Positions 1 to 8,705 of a stretch of 61,822 nt of DNA are shown piece after piece. The number at the start of each line of letters is the position of its first letter. Position 1 is the first letter of the stretch. The notes below the pieces were generated by a model. The model saw only the letters and a program-made list of their open reading frames with translations. It was not told where the DNA came from and searched no databases. Source of the DNA: Caballeronia catudaia (GTDB lineage: Bacteria > Pseudomonadota > Gammaproteobacteria > Burkholderiales > Burkholderiaceae); assembly GCF_001544755.2 (NCBI RefSeq), contig NZ_FCOF02000039.1, positions 1-61,822 on the forward strand, given 5' to 3'. The position numbers were made by a program, and so were the translations under genes.

Positions 1-642
1 CCCGCGCTCTCGATGAGGGCACAAAGTGTGCGCCCATCGCCTCTGCCATTGACGGACCGAGCCGGATAAAAAAGCTGGCCCAACGCCTGCATGGAGCGCA
101 GGCATTTGAAACCGTGTTCTGCAGAGCGTCCTTAACTCATCGGACGGGCGCTGCAAAGTCAGCTCCTTTAATTGTAACGGCGACATTGAGCAATGGCGCA
201 GGCGAGCATTTAGTATCGATTCACGCATGCTCTGGCCGGTGGAGTGGCTTGGCTACCCAACATACCATCAGGCCGCCGCTGGCTCAGGTCACTTTCGAAG
301 CAAACCGATGCGTACACGGCGGCACCCTTCAAGAAAGGGTGGAATCGATTCGACGGTAAGACAGCGGTTGAGTCGATAAACCAGCTGACTCCGTCTGACT
401 CGAATTGAGGGCGAACGCCGATGGAAAAGGCGCCGCTCGCACTTCGGCGGGCAACATGCTGCTCGCGCTAGATAACACTATCTCGGCTCCGCCCCCTCTC
501 TCGAGGGGCTTCGACCGCGAGCTCTTTGCGGTAGCACAGACGCTCTTGTCGGGGCCGAACAATGGTACGCGATCCACGAACGACGCCCCTCGGAGCAAGG
601 TGAGTAAGGTGGGGAGCGCGTGATGTATGTCAGCAATGCGGG
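1..642. other. Left-edge region without a supported gene
   Basis: One plus-strand frame stays open from the window edge (base 3) to a stop at 357-359, about 118 codons, and could be the 3' end of a gene that starts outside the window, but the translation has no family motif I recognise. Two short perfect hairpins lie here: arms GCCTGC/GCAGGC at 85-103 and ACCCTT/AAGGGT at 324-340. Neither has a convincing T run. The left inverted repeat of the IS66 element should fall between about 350 and 640 but I could not match it to a right-hand partner. Confidence 0.3.
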
Positions 643-2223
643 TCAACGGAGATCTGCGGGCATCTTCCAAGGAAGCAGCGCGTCGTAGTCGTCAACGGTC
701 CTTGCCAGAGGAAGACGTTGGAACAACCAGTGAAGGTAGCGATAGGGATCGATGCCCCCGGCTTTGCAGGTTTCGATCAGGCTGTAGAGGTTTGCACTTG
801 CGTTCGCCCCCGCTACGGTGTCGCTAAAAAGCCATGAGCGGCGTCCGACGACGAATGGGCGAATCGCATTCTCGCAAGGGTTATTCGAGATGGCCCAAGT
901 GCCGTTCTCGACGTAGCGGATCAGCTTCGGCCACTGCTCGCGCAGATAGGTCAGTGCCTTTCCGAGCAAACTTTTTGGTACGACACCCGGCGACTCCGCG
1001 AGGGCTAAAGCGTAGATGGCGTCGAGTATGCGCGTGCTGTATCGACGTCGCAATCGCTGTCGTCGCTCAGGCTTCCATTTCTTAGAGCGGGCCTCCGCAG
1101 CGAACAGCTTGCCGATCAGCGCGATGAATCGTGTCGCGAGCAGATCGGGCGAACGCGCGGCTTTCGGCACGTTCTCCTCCGCTTTGATGAAGTACCGTCT
1201 TAGGTGTGCCCAACATCCGAGGTGCACGAGGTCGTAGCGTTGAGCGATGTCGTTGTAGGGCTCGTAGCCATCAGTCATCAGAACCGCGCCCTTGCGGATC
1301 CCCGTGAACAGCTTGTCGGCCAGCTTGGTACCGCGTCCGGGCGTATAGCTGAAGCAGCGGATGGGGATGCCTGAATTGGTCATCTGCGCCCAGAGGTAGC
1401 TCTTCGTTTGCGGCTTGCGCCCTTTCTCTTTCAGTACCTGGAACGTCGTCTCGTCGCAGTAGATCAGTTCGGCATCGAGCAACGCATCGCGCATGAGGTT
1501 GATCACGGGCTGGGTCGCGAGGCCAACGCGAACCATGCTGGCGGCGATCGTGTTCGACGAGATGTCTCCGCCGAAGCGACACAGCAGACCGGCCTGGCGA
1601 TAGAGCGGCATGCCGAACTGATATTTGCCGGTGGCGATCCATGCGAGCGCTGCTTCGCTCAACAGTCCGCGCGCGATGATGCGCGGCGGCGCTGGAGTGA
1701 CCTTGATGCCGAGATCGCAGCACGGGCACGCATATTTAGCGCGCTGGTGTTGGATCACTCGAAGCTGCTCGGGGATCACATCGAGCTGCTCGCTGGTCTC
1801 CGCGCCGATCTCAACGAGCGCTTGCCCATCGTTCGTGCAAAAGCGTTCGGCTTCGGGCAATTCGTGCCGCACGACCTCGCGTGGCAGATTGGGATCAAGC
1901 GGCTTGCGGTGACCGCGCTTCTTGCGCTTGTGCGCGCCAACCGTCGTCTCTGGCGTGTCTTCTTGGGCAGGCGCGCTGTTCGCGCCGAGCACCTCGGCTT
2001 CGTTGAACAAGCCAAGTTGATCAGAATCTCGCGCCTCGCTCTTGGCGCCGAAAAGTTCGCGACGGTAGGCTCGGAGTCGCTCCTCAGCAAGATCGCGCTC
2101 TGCCGTCATAAGCCGCAAGGCGCCGCGTAAGGCCTCCTGTTCTTCTCCCAATGCACGAGCAGCATCGCGCTCGGCGAGCAACGCCTTCAATTCCTCGGCG
2201 GTGATCGTGACATTGATCGGCAT
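643..2223 (-). CDS. tnpC: IS66-family transposase TnpC
   Basis: This 526-residue protein is the DDE transposase of the IS66 element and catalyses strand transfer. An N-terminal helical, charged region (residues 1-65) fits the leucine-zipper-like segment of the family. A basic linker follows (about 98-110), then a cysteine-containing zinc-finger-like stretch (YACPCCD near 174-180). The DDE catalytic residues can be placed: D in YCDETT near 257, D in MTDGYEPYN near 318, and E in NPCENAIRP near 451. The C-terminal extension after the catalytic Glu is the usual IS66 C-terminal domain. Length is normal and I see no frameshift, so it is probably functional. Confidence 0.95.
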   Translation of the reverse strand: MPINVTITAEELKALLAERDAARALGEEQEALRGALRLMTAERDLAEERLRAYRRELFGAKSEARDSDQLGLFNEAEVLGANSAPAQEDTPETTVGAHKRKKRGHRKPLDPNLPREVVRHELPEAERFCTNDGQALVEIGAETSEQLDVIPEQLRVIQHQRAKYACPCCDLGIKVTPAPPRIIARGLLSEAALAWIATGKYQFGMPLYRQAGLLCRFGGDISSNTIAASMVRVGLATQPVINLMRDALLDAELIYCDETTFQVLKEKGRKPQTKSYLWAQMTNSGIPIRCFSYTPGRGTKLADKLFTGIRKGAVLMTDGYEPYNDIAQRYDLVHLGCWAHLRRYFIKAEENVPKAARSPDLLATRFIALIGKLFAAEARSKKWKPERRQRLRRRYSTRILDAIYALALAESPGVVPKSLLGKALTYLREQWPKLIRYVENGTWAISNNPCENAIRPFVVGRRSWLFSDTVAGANASANLYSLIETCKAGGIDPYRYLHWLFQRLPLARTVDDYDALLPWKMPADLR

Positions 2224-2254
2224 GGCGGGTTAGACCAGCGCACGGCCTCACTGT

Positions 2255-2608
2255 TCAGCTCACGCGGCGATATTCCTGCTTCGGATGCCGTCGTATCGCG
2301 GTGATGTCATCGCCATCGAGCAACGCGTGCAACACGTTGGTCGTCATCGTCACGATCTCAGCCTTGTTGTCTGGCCAGATGAAGTGGCTGCTCTCCAATC
2401 GCTTTATCAAAAGCCAGAAACCACTGCCGTCCCAGCCAAGAATCTTTATTCGGTCACGGCGTCGGTTTCCGAAGATGTAAAGCGACGTGTCCATCGGATT
2501 TAGGCGCATCGACTGCTCGACGAGAATCGACAGACTGTTCATGCCGTAGCGGAAGTCGACAGGATCGCGGTGCAGGTAGACCTTCAGATTATCGTCGAAC
2601 CGGAACAC
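2255..2608 (-). CDS. tnpB: IS66 accessory protein TnpB (Orf2)
   Basis: A 117-residue protein of the IS66 Orf2/TnpB family, required with TnpA for transposition in IS66 elements although its biochemical role is not well defined. Family hallmarks visible are DPVDFRYGMNSL near the N-terminus, LYIFGNRRRDRIKIL in the middle, and WDGSGFWLLIKRLE. Its start lies inside the end of tnpA, which suggests translational coupling. Length is typical of the family. Confidence 0.95.
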   Translation of the reverse strand: MFRFDDNLKVYLHRDPVDFRYGMNSLSILVEQSMRLNPMDTSLYIFGNRRRDRIKILGWDGSGFWLLIKRLESSHFIWPDNKAEIVTMTTNVLHALLDGDDITAIRRHPKQEYRRVS

Positions 2609-3084
2609 GGCATCCTCCCGAGCATCTGGACCACGGTGGTCAGCTCGTCGATGGTCGCCTCTGCGATGTCGAACTCAACACCGTTGGGCAAACGTATGTG
2701 CAAGGCAACCGTGATCGATGGTGTGCGCGCGGACACCGCTCCTTCAACCGTCACAGCCCCCTGAACGACCGGTACGAATGGTGATGGCACGTCGGGCGCG
2801 TGAGTCCGCAAGGCCGGCGGCGCGACATCAAGCGATGCCCTGTCTGCTGGCCTCAGTTCCTTCTCCGCCGAAGTCCGCGCCGCATGTGTCTTCTGATAGC
2901 GCGTGATCCACTCGCGCAACAGATTCGGGTTCAAGCCGTATTCCATCGCCGTACGCGCTATCGAAACGCCGGACGTCATGCACAACTGGACCAGTTCCTC
3001 GCGGGCTTGCGGATCGTATTCCCGGCGACCATCCCGCTTCGCGCCGACTACCAGACGGCTACGCAAATCTCGATCTTCTGTCAT
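2584..3084 (-). CDS. tnpA: IS66 protein TnpA (transposase-associated HTH protein)
   Basis: A 166-residue protein with an N-terminal helix-turn-helix of the IS3/IS66 OrfA type: YDPQAREELVQLC, then GVSIARTAMEYGLNPNLLREWI at about residues 23-60. It presumably binds the transposon ends or regulates the element. The C-terminal half is less conserved and rich in Ala/Pro. The start at 3084 is supported by position and by a purine-rich stretch upstream (GGATGAGAG). A 16-base palindrome lies immediately upstream. Confidence 0.9.
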   Translation of the reverse strand: MTEDRDLRSRLVVGAKRDGRREYDPQAREELVQLCMTSGVSIARTAMEYGLNPNLLREWITRYQKTHAARTSAEKELRPADRASLDVAPPALRTHAPDVPSPFVPVVQGAVTVEGAVSARTPSITVALHIRLPNGVEFDIAEATIDELTTVVQMLGRMPCSGSTII

Positions 3085-3099
3085 GTACTCTCATCCCAG

Positions 3100-3115
3100 C
3101 TGTCCACGTGGACAG
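3100..3115. repeat. Perfect 16-base palindrome upstream of tnpA
   Basis: CTGTCCACGTGGACAG reads identically on both strands and begins 16 bases upstream of the tnpA start codon. It could be an operator controlling the transposase operon or part of a terminal structure of the IS. There is no T run, so a terminator role is unlikely. Confidence 0.6.
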
Positions 3116-3273
3116 GTAGCATCAGAGAATCACTCGTCCATTGCTAGGGCGTCCCTGAAGGACCGCATACGAACAATGTTCATGACGTGTTGGTCGGGAT
3201 AGGTTGGTCGAGCGTACCAACGAATGACAACCGCGCCGTACGGCGCGGCTGGTCAGGAGATGATGCAGACGGC

Positions 3274-4494
3274 TCAGAACCGATGAATAATCCCCACGCC
3301 GGCAGCAAACATGCTTCTGGACGACGACGGGGTTGAACTGAAACCATCACCGATGGTGGCGGTTGCGTTGATAATGTTGCCAGCACCGTTAGTGCCTAGA
3401 GTCTGCCCATTCGCGCGTTGATAGGCTTGAAGGGCATACAGACCCGTGCGCTTTGACAACGCATAATATTCAGAAAGATTAAACTGCTGATATTGGGCAC
3501 TGCTGCTGATTCCGTTCGCTTTCGTGGCGCGGGTGTAACTGTACGCGGCAGCGAGGTCCAACGGCGTGCTCGGCTTCCAGTGCAACTCAACGCCGCCAGT
3601 ATTGAAAATCTCAAGATCACGGAATCTTGATCCCAGACCCGGAATGTATTGCACGTTGGTGTATGTCGCTCTGATGTCGAAAGAGCCGCTAAAAGCGTAG
3701 CTGGCGCCGACACCGAATCTTTGTTGCGCTTGAGCGGTTTGATAGCCGTTCGTGACAGCTGACACGCCGGCTTGGGCACCGTTATTGGACGTGGCGGAGT
3801 CTGCGCCGAATGCGCCTCCGCCAGGAGTCGAATTGTTGATTCGAGAAAATGCAACCCCGAATCCAATAGGGCCCTGAGTGTATTGAAGCCCCGTCGCCCA
3901 CGTCGAGCCTCTATACACACTCCCCGCTACGTTCCCGAAGGAATACGAACCGCTAAATCTGAAGCCGGCGATGGTTGGCGACATGTATTCCAGGGTGTTG
4001 TTCGCGCGGTATGTCGTGTCAAGGCCGTCAACGTCGCCAGGATGCGCGGCGAAATACCCTGATGTCCAGTTGGTCGGTCCAAATTGCTGCAGGATCTGAT
4101 AATACGAAGCATATTGGCGGCCCGCCGTAAGTATCCCATATCGATCGTTTGTCAACCCGACGAAGGCCTGTCGGTTGAACAGTAATCCGCTTACGGACTG
4201 TGCGCCAGTCGAAGAGTTGAATCCTGCCTCCAACTGCGAGATTGCTTTAGTACCGCCACCAAGATCCTCGGCTGTCTTAAAGCCGAAACGGCTGCCTGCC
4301 CAGACGCCGGTTGTCATTTTGATAGCGGATCGACCACCTGAGGTTGATCCCAAAGTGGTCTGGCTTGTCTGGTAGCTGAACCCCTGGTCTACGATCCCGT
4401 AGAGCGTGACGCTACTCTGGGCGTGTGCCGCGGATTGCCAAAGCGCCGCTGTACCCACAACAATAAGCGCCGATTGAAACTGCTGCCTCTTCAT
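3274..4494 (-). CDS. Outer-membrane porin (Gram-negative trimeric porin type)
   Basis: A 406-residue general-diffusion porin expected in the outer membrane, forming a 16-strand barrel for small hydrophilic solutes. The N-terminus is a signal peptide (MKRQQFQSALIVVGTAAL, then AHAQ) and the mature protein starts SSVTLYGIVDQGF, the hallmark of betaproteobacterial porins. It ends in a terminal aromatic residue (HRF), the usual outer-membrane insertion signal. I chose the ATG at 4494 because AGGAG lies 8 bases upstream; an ATG two codons earlier is only 2 bases from the same site. Its place beside a catabolic block suggests it may admit the substrate, but porin specificity cannot be read from sequence. 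Confidence 0.95.
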   Translation of the reverse strand: MKRQQFQSALIVVGTAALWQSAAHAQSSVTLYGIVDQGFSYQTSQTTLGSTSGGRSAIKMTTGVWAGSRFGFKTAEDLGGGTKAISQLEAGFNSSTGAQSVSGLLFNRQAFVGLTNDRYGILTAGRQYASYYQILQQFGPTNWTSGYFAAHPGDVDGLDTTYRANNTLEYMSPTIAGFRFSGSYSFGNVAGSVYRGSTWATGLQYTQGPIGFGVAFSRINNSTPGGGAFGADSATSNNGAQAGVSAVTNGYQTAQAQQRFGVGASYAFSGSFDIRATYTNVQYIPGLGSRFRDLEIFNTGGVELHWKPSTPLDLAAAYSYTRATKANGISSSAQYQQFNLSEYYALSKRTGLYALQAYQRANGQTLGTNGAGNIINATATIGDGFSSTPSSSRSMFAAGVGIIHRF

Positions 4495-4804
4495 CTCCAT
4501 TTCTCCTTTGTGGTTAGCTTTCGATGGAAGCCTGATTTTCACTACGTAAGTAGGACTACTATAGAAAGACGGGGCGCGATAGCTAACGTGCACTATCGCG
4601 GAACTGCAGCTTTAGGCAGGCAGATCCCGTTCTTGAAAAGCTTGGTAAACGTATTGGGGCGCCGAAACGATCGGAAGACTTTGCGCGCCCCTATGATCCC
4701 TCTCCCGCCATCTTCGAGCGAGGGATGCGATTTGTTGTTGGGGCGCAAACAGGCAGACTCTAATCATCGGTCACGCCCCGTGATGCGTGAAGTACGTGTC
4801 CGCT
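4495..4804. other. Intergenic region between porin and amidohydrolase
   Basis: The porin Shine-Dalgarno (AAGGAGAA, minus strand) lies just upstream of its start, and the porin promoter should be in this stretch. No further gene, RNA or clear hairpin is seen. A plus-strand open frame here (4423-4845) has no family motif and no ribosome-binding site. Confidence 0.5.
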
Positions 4805-5845
4805 TCAATCCGCCAATCGATAAACACGAGCGGCAGTACCGCTGAAAAGACATTGACGCTCGGTTTCCGAGAATTGGCGCGTCAGTTTTTTGAACGCGTT
4901 CCAAAGCACCTGGTAACTACACATTCCGCGATCTACGGGAAAGTTGCTTTCGAACATGCAACGTTGCGGGCCGAATAGTTCGATACAGACATCAAAATAT
5001 CGCTTCCAGTTTTCGACTAGTACGTCGGAGGAAGGTGGTTCAGGAAGTTCGTTAAACGCGAATCCACCATATCGCATGGCGAGTCCGCCGAGCTTGATCA
5101 CTGCGTTTTCACACCGCGAAACGATTTCCAGCTTCTTTCGCCATTCGACGAAGACGTCTTCGCGCCGATCGGCATAAGGGCCAATACCGAGCGGACCGCC
5201 TGCATGATTAACCACGACGGTAAGGTCGGGGTTGTCGCGACAGACCTGAGCCACTTCGTCCAGTTGGGTGAAGAACGCCCAAAGGTCCAGCGAGAGCCCA
5301 AACTTGGAGATTGATCTCACAGCGGCCATCGCCTCAGGACGCGAGAGGACGTTCGGCACATTATCGGCTGGCAAGACCTCCTTGCTCTCGTGCCAAACGA
5401 TAGTCGGACGCACTCCGCGGAAACGGTCACCTCCAGCCGCCAAGTGAGATTCCAGGACAGGCTCGACCCGATTCCCAAGTAGCAGGTCGACGGTTCCAAC
5501 GATCCCGGCACAAACCTTCGTCGGACCATAGAGGCCGCTGGCGCTCTGAGCCGCAATTCCGTTGATGAACTCCGTTTCTCCAACCGGCTTAAACTCTTCA
5601 GGACCAGAGGCACGGTACATGGATCTGCACTGTAGATGTACAGTTGCGACGACGTTATGCCCGGATGTGAAGTCCTGCAGGGCCTCGTCTAGGAGGTACC
5701 GGTCGCCAGGATGATCCCAGAGATGATGGTGCGGGTCGATAATCGGTAGCGCAGGCTCTACGATTTCTTCTTTGCGCCGTGCGAGCCATGCTAAGTCTGC
5801 AACCGGGTGAGCTTTCAGCGCCGCTTGGATTGATTCGTCAGGCAT
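4805..5845 (-). CDS. Amidohydrolase-2 family TIM-barrel metal hydrolase (copy 1)
   Basis: A 346-residue member of the amidohydrolase-2 family (PF04909), which includes lactonases and non-oxidative decarboxylases acting on cyclic or aromatic acids. The metal-binding start IIDPHHHLWD lies near residue 35, further ligands are in VVNHAGG near 218, and FESNFPVD near 300 closes the barrel. There is no signal peptide, so it is cytoplasmic. It lies downstream of an MHS-type transporter on the same strand. The gene at 24852-25910 is clearly related (shared RYLLDE, FINGIAA/FANGIAA, CMFESNFPVD), roughly half identical by eye, so the pair probably has related but distinct substrates. Whether it acts as lactonase or decarboxylase cannot be decided. 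Confidence 0.92.
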   Translation of the reverse strand: MPDESIQAALKAHPVADLAWLARRKEEIVEPALPIIDPHHHLWDHPGDRYLLDEALQDFTSGHNVVATVHLQCRSMYRASGPEEFKPVGETEFINGIAAQSASGLYGPTKVCAGIVGTVDLLLGNRVEPVLESHLAAGGDRFRGVRPTIVWHESKEVLPADNVPNVLSRPEAMAAVRSISKFGLSLDLWAFFTQLDEVAQVCRDNPDLTVVVNHAGGPLGIGPYADRREDVFVEWRKKLEIVSRCENAVIKLGGLAMRYGGFAFNELPEPPSSDVLVENWKRYFDVCIELFGPQRCMFESNFPVDRGMCSYQVLWNAFKKLTRQFSETERQCLFSGTAARVYRLAD

Positions 5846-5887
5846 GGGTGATTGGGTACGCGTGAGGGTTAGCAGTTTCGAGAGCAG

Positions 5888-5949
5888 GACGCTCGCAATC
5901 GGTCATTACTGATCTCGCTAGGGCAAGACGCTCGCAATCGGTCATTACT
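5888..5949. repeat. Direct repeat, two 23-base copies
   Basis: Bases 5888-5910 and 5927-5949 are identical over 23 bases (each starts gacgctcgcaat and ends cggtcattact), with a centre-to-centre spacing of 39 bases and similar flanks (gca-gacg before, -tctc after). They lie between the MFS stop and the amidohydrolase start, on the 5' side of the amidohydrolase. They could be tandem regulator sites or a recent local duplication. Confidence 0.75.
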
Positions 5950-6013
5950 TGTCTCAAAGGGCATGGGTGCAATGGGGTAGTCCACTCAGTCGCACCCCGC
6001 CTTCTTGTAGGAC

Positions 6014-7354
6014 TCAGGTCGAGGCGTTTGCTTGACGCGACTTATCATCCTGCCCAGCTGAACGGTTAACGAGAGAGTAGTGAGGTTTGCTAGCCATGAT
6101 TGCGACCAAGCTAACGAACCCAATGAACATGGTGTATCCAAAGAATAGGCGAATGCCTCCACCTTGCGCTGCGATGAGTGCGGTTGCCACGATGGGCAGC
6201 GGGCCTCCGAAGATAGCGCCAGAGGTTTGGTATCCAGCGGAGATTCCAGTGTAGCGAACAGAAGTCGGAAACATGTCTGCAAAAAGTGAAGCTTGAGAGC
6301 CGTGACAGGCCGCGTGTCCAATACCCAGCACGAAGACATAGCCCACTACGATTCCAATGTAAGACTTTGATTCAACTGCGAAACAGAAGGGGAGCGCAGA
6401 AGCGAGGAGTACAAAGATGCCCCACACGAAGACCTTTCTTCGACCGATCTTGTCTGCCAGCGCACCGTACATCGGGATGGTGAACATCTCGACTGCCGCA
6501 CCGATACATACGGCGATCAGCATATCCGACTGGTTCATGCCGAGCTTTGATACGGTGTAGGAAACCATTGCTACAGCGCATGTATAGAAAAAGGTGTTCG
6601 GCGCTGCTTGGGCAAACATTACGCCGAAGAGCTGCCTCGGATATTCGCGAAGGACGGTCATAAACGGAACCTTCTCGATGTTTCCCGAAGCCTTGGCCTT
6701 GATGAAGGCAGGAGACTCAGAAACCTTATTTCGGATGTACATGCCTACGCCGAGCATCCCTGCGCTGAGAAGGAACGGGACTCGCCATCCCCAGTCCATA
6801 AGGGCCTGCTTGTCCAGGTTGATCATCAACAGGAACGTTGCGTTTCCGAGTAGCAAGCCAAAAAACGAGGCGCTCTGCGGAACGCTGCCGAACAGCCCGC
6901 GTTTCGACTCATCAGCGTGCTCGACCACTGCGACGATAGCGCCGCCATACTCGGCACCAGCGGAAAGGCCCTGCAAGATGCGAAGCAAGACTAGGAGAAT
7001 CGCGCCGACCGATCCCGCAGTCTCATAGGTGGGGAGAAAACCGATCAGAGTGGTCGCCGCGCCCATGATGATGAAGCTCCAGAGCAGCGTCGTTTTCCGC
7101 CCAATCTTGTCACCAAGGTGACCGGCAATAACGCCTCCGATCGGACGAACCAACCAGGCCGTGGCAAATGCCATGAACCCCAAGATGGTTCCAATGGTGG
7201 GATCGAAGGTCGGGAAAAATAGCTTGTTTAGAAAGAGCGCGGAAATGATCCCGAAGATAAAGAAGTCATACCACTCGATGGTGGAACCAATGAAGGTCGA
7301 CGCGACGATCAAGCGCCGCTGGCGGACGCTGGAGCTAGGGGCATATGTATCCAT
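6014..7354 (-). CDS. MFS transporter, metabolite:H+ symporter type
   Basis: A 446-residue inner-membrane carrier of the MHS (metabolite:H+ symporter) branch of the major facilitator superfamily, which imports organic acids, betaines and aromatic acids. The family signature STIEWYDFFIFG is in TM1 and GHLGDKIGRKTTL is the TM2-TM3 loop motif; about 12 hydrophobic segments are present. A repeat of the loop motif occurs near ALADKIGRRKVFVWG in the second half. The start at 7354 (MDTYAPSS) has GGAGA six bases upstream; the longer open frame has no such site. It is divergent from the epimerase and upstream of the amidohydrolase, so it is probably the uptake system for that enzyme's substrate. Confidence 0.93.
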   Translation of the reverse strand: MDTYAPSSSVRQRRLIVASTFIGSTIEWYDFFIFGIISALFLNKLFFPTFDPTIGTILGFMAFATAWLVRPIGGVIAGHLGDKIGRKTTLLWSFIIMGAATTLIGFLPTYETAGSVGAILLVLLRILQGLSAGAEYGGAIVAVVEHADESKRGLFGSVPQSASFFGLLLGNATFLLMINLDKQALMDWGWRVPFLLSAGMLGVGMYIRNKVSESPAFIKAKASGNIEKVPFMTVLREYPRQLFGVMFAQAAPNTFFYTCAVAMVSYTVSKLGMNQSDMLIAVCIGAAVEMFTIPMYGALADKIGRRKVFVWGIFVLLASALPFCFAVESKSYIGIVVGYVFVLGIGHAACHGSQASLFADMFPTSVRYTGISAGYQTSGAIFGGPLPIVATALIAAQGGGIRLFFGYTMFIGFVSLVAIMASKPHYSLVNRSAGQDDKSRQANAST

Positions 7355-7685
7355 GTAGTGTCTCCGTTCGACCCGGTTTGAGTCTGTTTTATTGAGGCAA
7401 TCGCAAAGTTTCGAAAGCAAGATCAATCTAGCTCGGTTTACGGTTGTGGTCAATAAATTCAGAATCGGTTCCGTTCAGTGAAACTTGATGACCGTCGTCT
7501 CCTGCACGCATAATGCATATGGCTCGAAACCTAGAAGCTTCGCAAGGCACCTATTGCGCATCAACTTGTCTCACTATACAGTACTTTTTAACGCCCGAAC
7601 TCAGGGTATTCGCGGGGATGCGTGAGCCGTTCTTTGGCAGAACAGGTGCTGTCGCATTCCTTTGGATTGATGGAGAGGAAACTAG
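7355..7685. promoter_or_regulatory. Divergent promoter region, MFS and epimerase genes
   Basis: This 331-base gap separates the minus-strand MFS gene from the plus-strand epimerase, so both promoters must lie here. A palindrome TTTCGAAA is at 7409-7416. A weak sigma-70-like pair for the epimerase (TTGCGC near 7555, TATACA 15 bases on) can be suggested but is far from consensus. The epimerase ribosome-binding site GGAGAGGAA ends a few bases before its ATG. Confidence 0.4.
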
Positions 7686-8660
7686 ATGAACGTTCTTGTC
7701 ACCGGCGGTGCTGGCTTTCTTGGCGCCTATCTCTCGAATGCACTTCAAGCTGCTGGGCACGTGGTCTACACCTACGACATTGCGTCACCGCCTGAGGAGC
7801 TCTTGCATATTTCTCCCTTTTTGGAGAGCAACCTGCGTCGCGGGGCGATCGGTGACATTGACCGTTTGCTTGCTGTGTGCCGGTCGGACAAAATTGATGC
7901 CATCGTGCACGCGGCTGCCAGGGTGGGGCTCGAACCATCGCTGGACGATCCGGGTGGGTTCTATCAAACCAACGTGATGGGTCTGGTCAACGTCTGCGAG
8001 GTGGCTAGACAACTAGGGCTAGGCAAGGTGGTCTTTGTTTCAAGCAACACTGCATGTCATGCGGGGGTTGGCACCGTTCAGAAAGAGACGGACCCGGCGT
8101 TCTCTATCACGCGAGCTAACCCTTCGGCGCACTACGGAACGTCCAAGATGATTGGCGAAGCTATCGGGTTGTCGTACGCCGACTTCCACGATCTGGAGTT
8201 CGTTGCGCTTCGGGTTGCCGCGGTGTATGGCTTTGGCATGCGCATTCCGCTTTACATCAAGCCAATGGTTGAAAACTCTGTCGCGGGAAGGCCGACGCGC
8301 TTTGAAACCGGAGGGCGGATGAAGAGGGATTTGACTCATGTGCTGGACGTGAGCCGCGCCATCGCACTCGCGCTGGATTGTCCGAAAATCGCTCGTGGAA
8401 CTTCTCGGGTTTTAAATATTGCGGCGGGGCGGCTTGTTTCGCCTGCGGAGATTGCGGAAATCGTCCGTCGATTCGTTCCCGGAGCGGATATCGAGATTGG
8501 CAACGAGCTCACGGCAATCGAGGAAGAGAACCTCAAGTCGCGTGTTCCTTTGGACGTAACCTTAGCTCGGGAGGTCCTTGGCTGGTCTCCAGCCTGGTCT
8601 ATCGAAGAAGGAATCGAAGAGTACGCACAGCGCTTCCGGGATTATCTGAAGGCGATTTAA
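7686..8660 (+). CDS. NAD-dependent epimerase/dehydratase family protein (copy 1)
   Basis: A 324-residue extended-SDR (NAD-dependent epimerase/dehydratase, PF01370) enzyme. The Rossmann motif GGAGFLG is at residues 7-13. The catalytic Ser is in VFVSSNT and the Tyr-x3-Lys pair is in HYGTSKM, all intact. There is no signal peptide. Most relatives act on nucleotide sugars or uronates, but in a catabolic cluster it may oxidise or epimerise a hydroxy acid or lactone. A ribosome-binding site (GGAGAGG) precedes the ATG. The gene at 28933-29916 is a diverged copy, sharing for example NVMG(L/F)VNVCE, PTRFETGG(R/K)MKRD and YGFGMR. It converges on the IclR gene across a strong hairpin. Confidence 0.9.
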   Translation: MNVLVTGGAGFLGAYLSNALQAAGHVVYTYDIASPPEELLHISPFLESNLRRGAIGDIDRLLAVCRSDKIDAIVHAAARVGLEPSLDDPGGFYQTNVMGLVNVCEVARQLGLGKVVFVSSNTACHAGVGTVQKETDPAFSITRANPSAHYGTSKMIGEAIGLSYADFHDLEFVALRVAAVYGFGMRIPLYIKPMVENSVAGRPTRFETGGRMKRDLTHVLDVSRAIALALDCPKIARGTSRVLNIAAGRLVSPAEIAEIVRRFVPGADIEIGNELTAIEEENLKSRVPLDVTLAREVLGWSPAWSIEEGIEEYAQRFRDYLKAI

Positions 8661-8661
8661 G

Positions 8662-8704
8662 GCTGCGCCATGGCGTCTGCTAACGCCATGGCTCACGACG
8701 CAGC
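8662..8704. terminator. Nested hairpin between convergent genes
   Basis: An inner perfect 9-bp stem (GCCATGGCG 8667-8675 and CGCCATGGC 8684-8692, 8-base loop) is enclosed by a second pair, GCTGCG 8662-8667 and CGCAGC 8699-8704, sharing one base with the inner stem. It sits exactly between the stops of the epimerase (plus) and IclR (minus) genes. No T run follows on either strand, so it is a possible bidirectional transcription barrier rather than a canonical intrinsic terminator. Confidence 0.55.
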
Positions 8705-8705
8705 A

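Larger units (their letters stand above)
643..3084 (-). mobile_element. IS66-family insertion sequence, three-gene core
   Basis: The three-gene set typical of IS66 elements lies on the minus strand in the order tnpA, tnpB, tnpC, with tnpA and tnpB overlapping by 25 bases and tnpC following tnpB after 31 bases. All three frames are intact, so the element may still be mobile. The coordinates cover only the genes: the terminal inverted repeats and target duplication were not found with confidence. The element lies about 190 bases beyond the porin stop codon and marks the left boundary of the catabolic region. Confidence 0.9.

Noticed and set aside
356..372. GTAAGACAGCGGTTGAG as the left end of the IS66 element
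   Set aside because: IS66 ends often begin GTAA, but no matching inverted copy was found between 3085 and 3275, so the end is not claimed.
1408..2130. A 240-codon plus-strand open frame
   Set aside because: It is the antisense shadow of IS66 tnpC, with no motifs.
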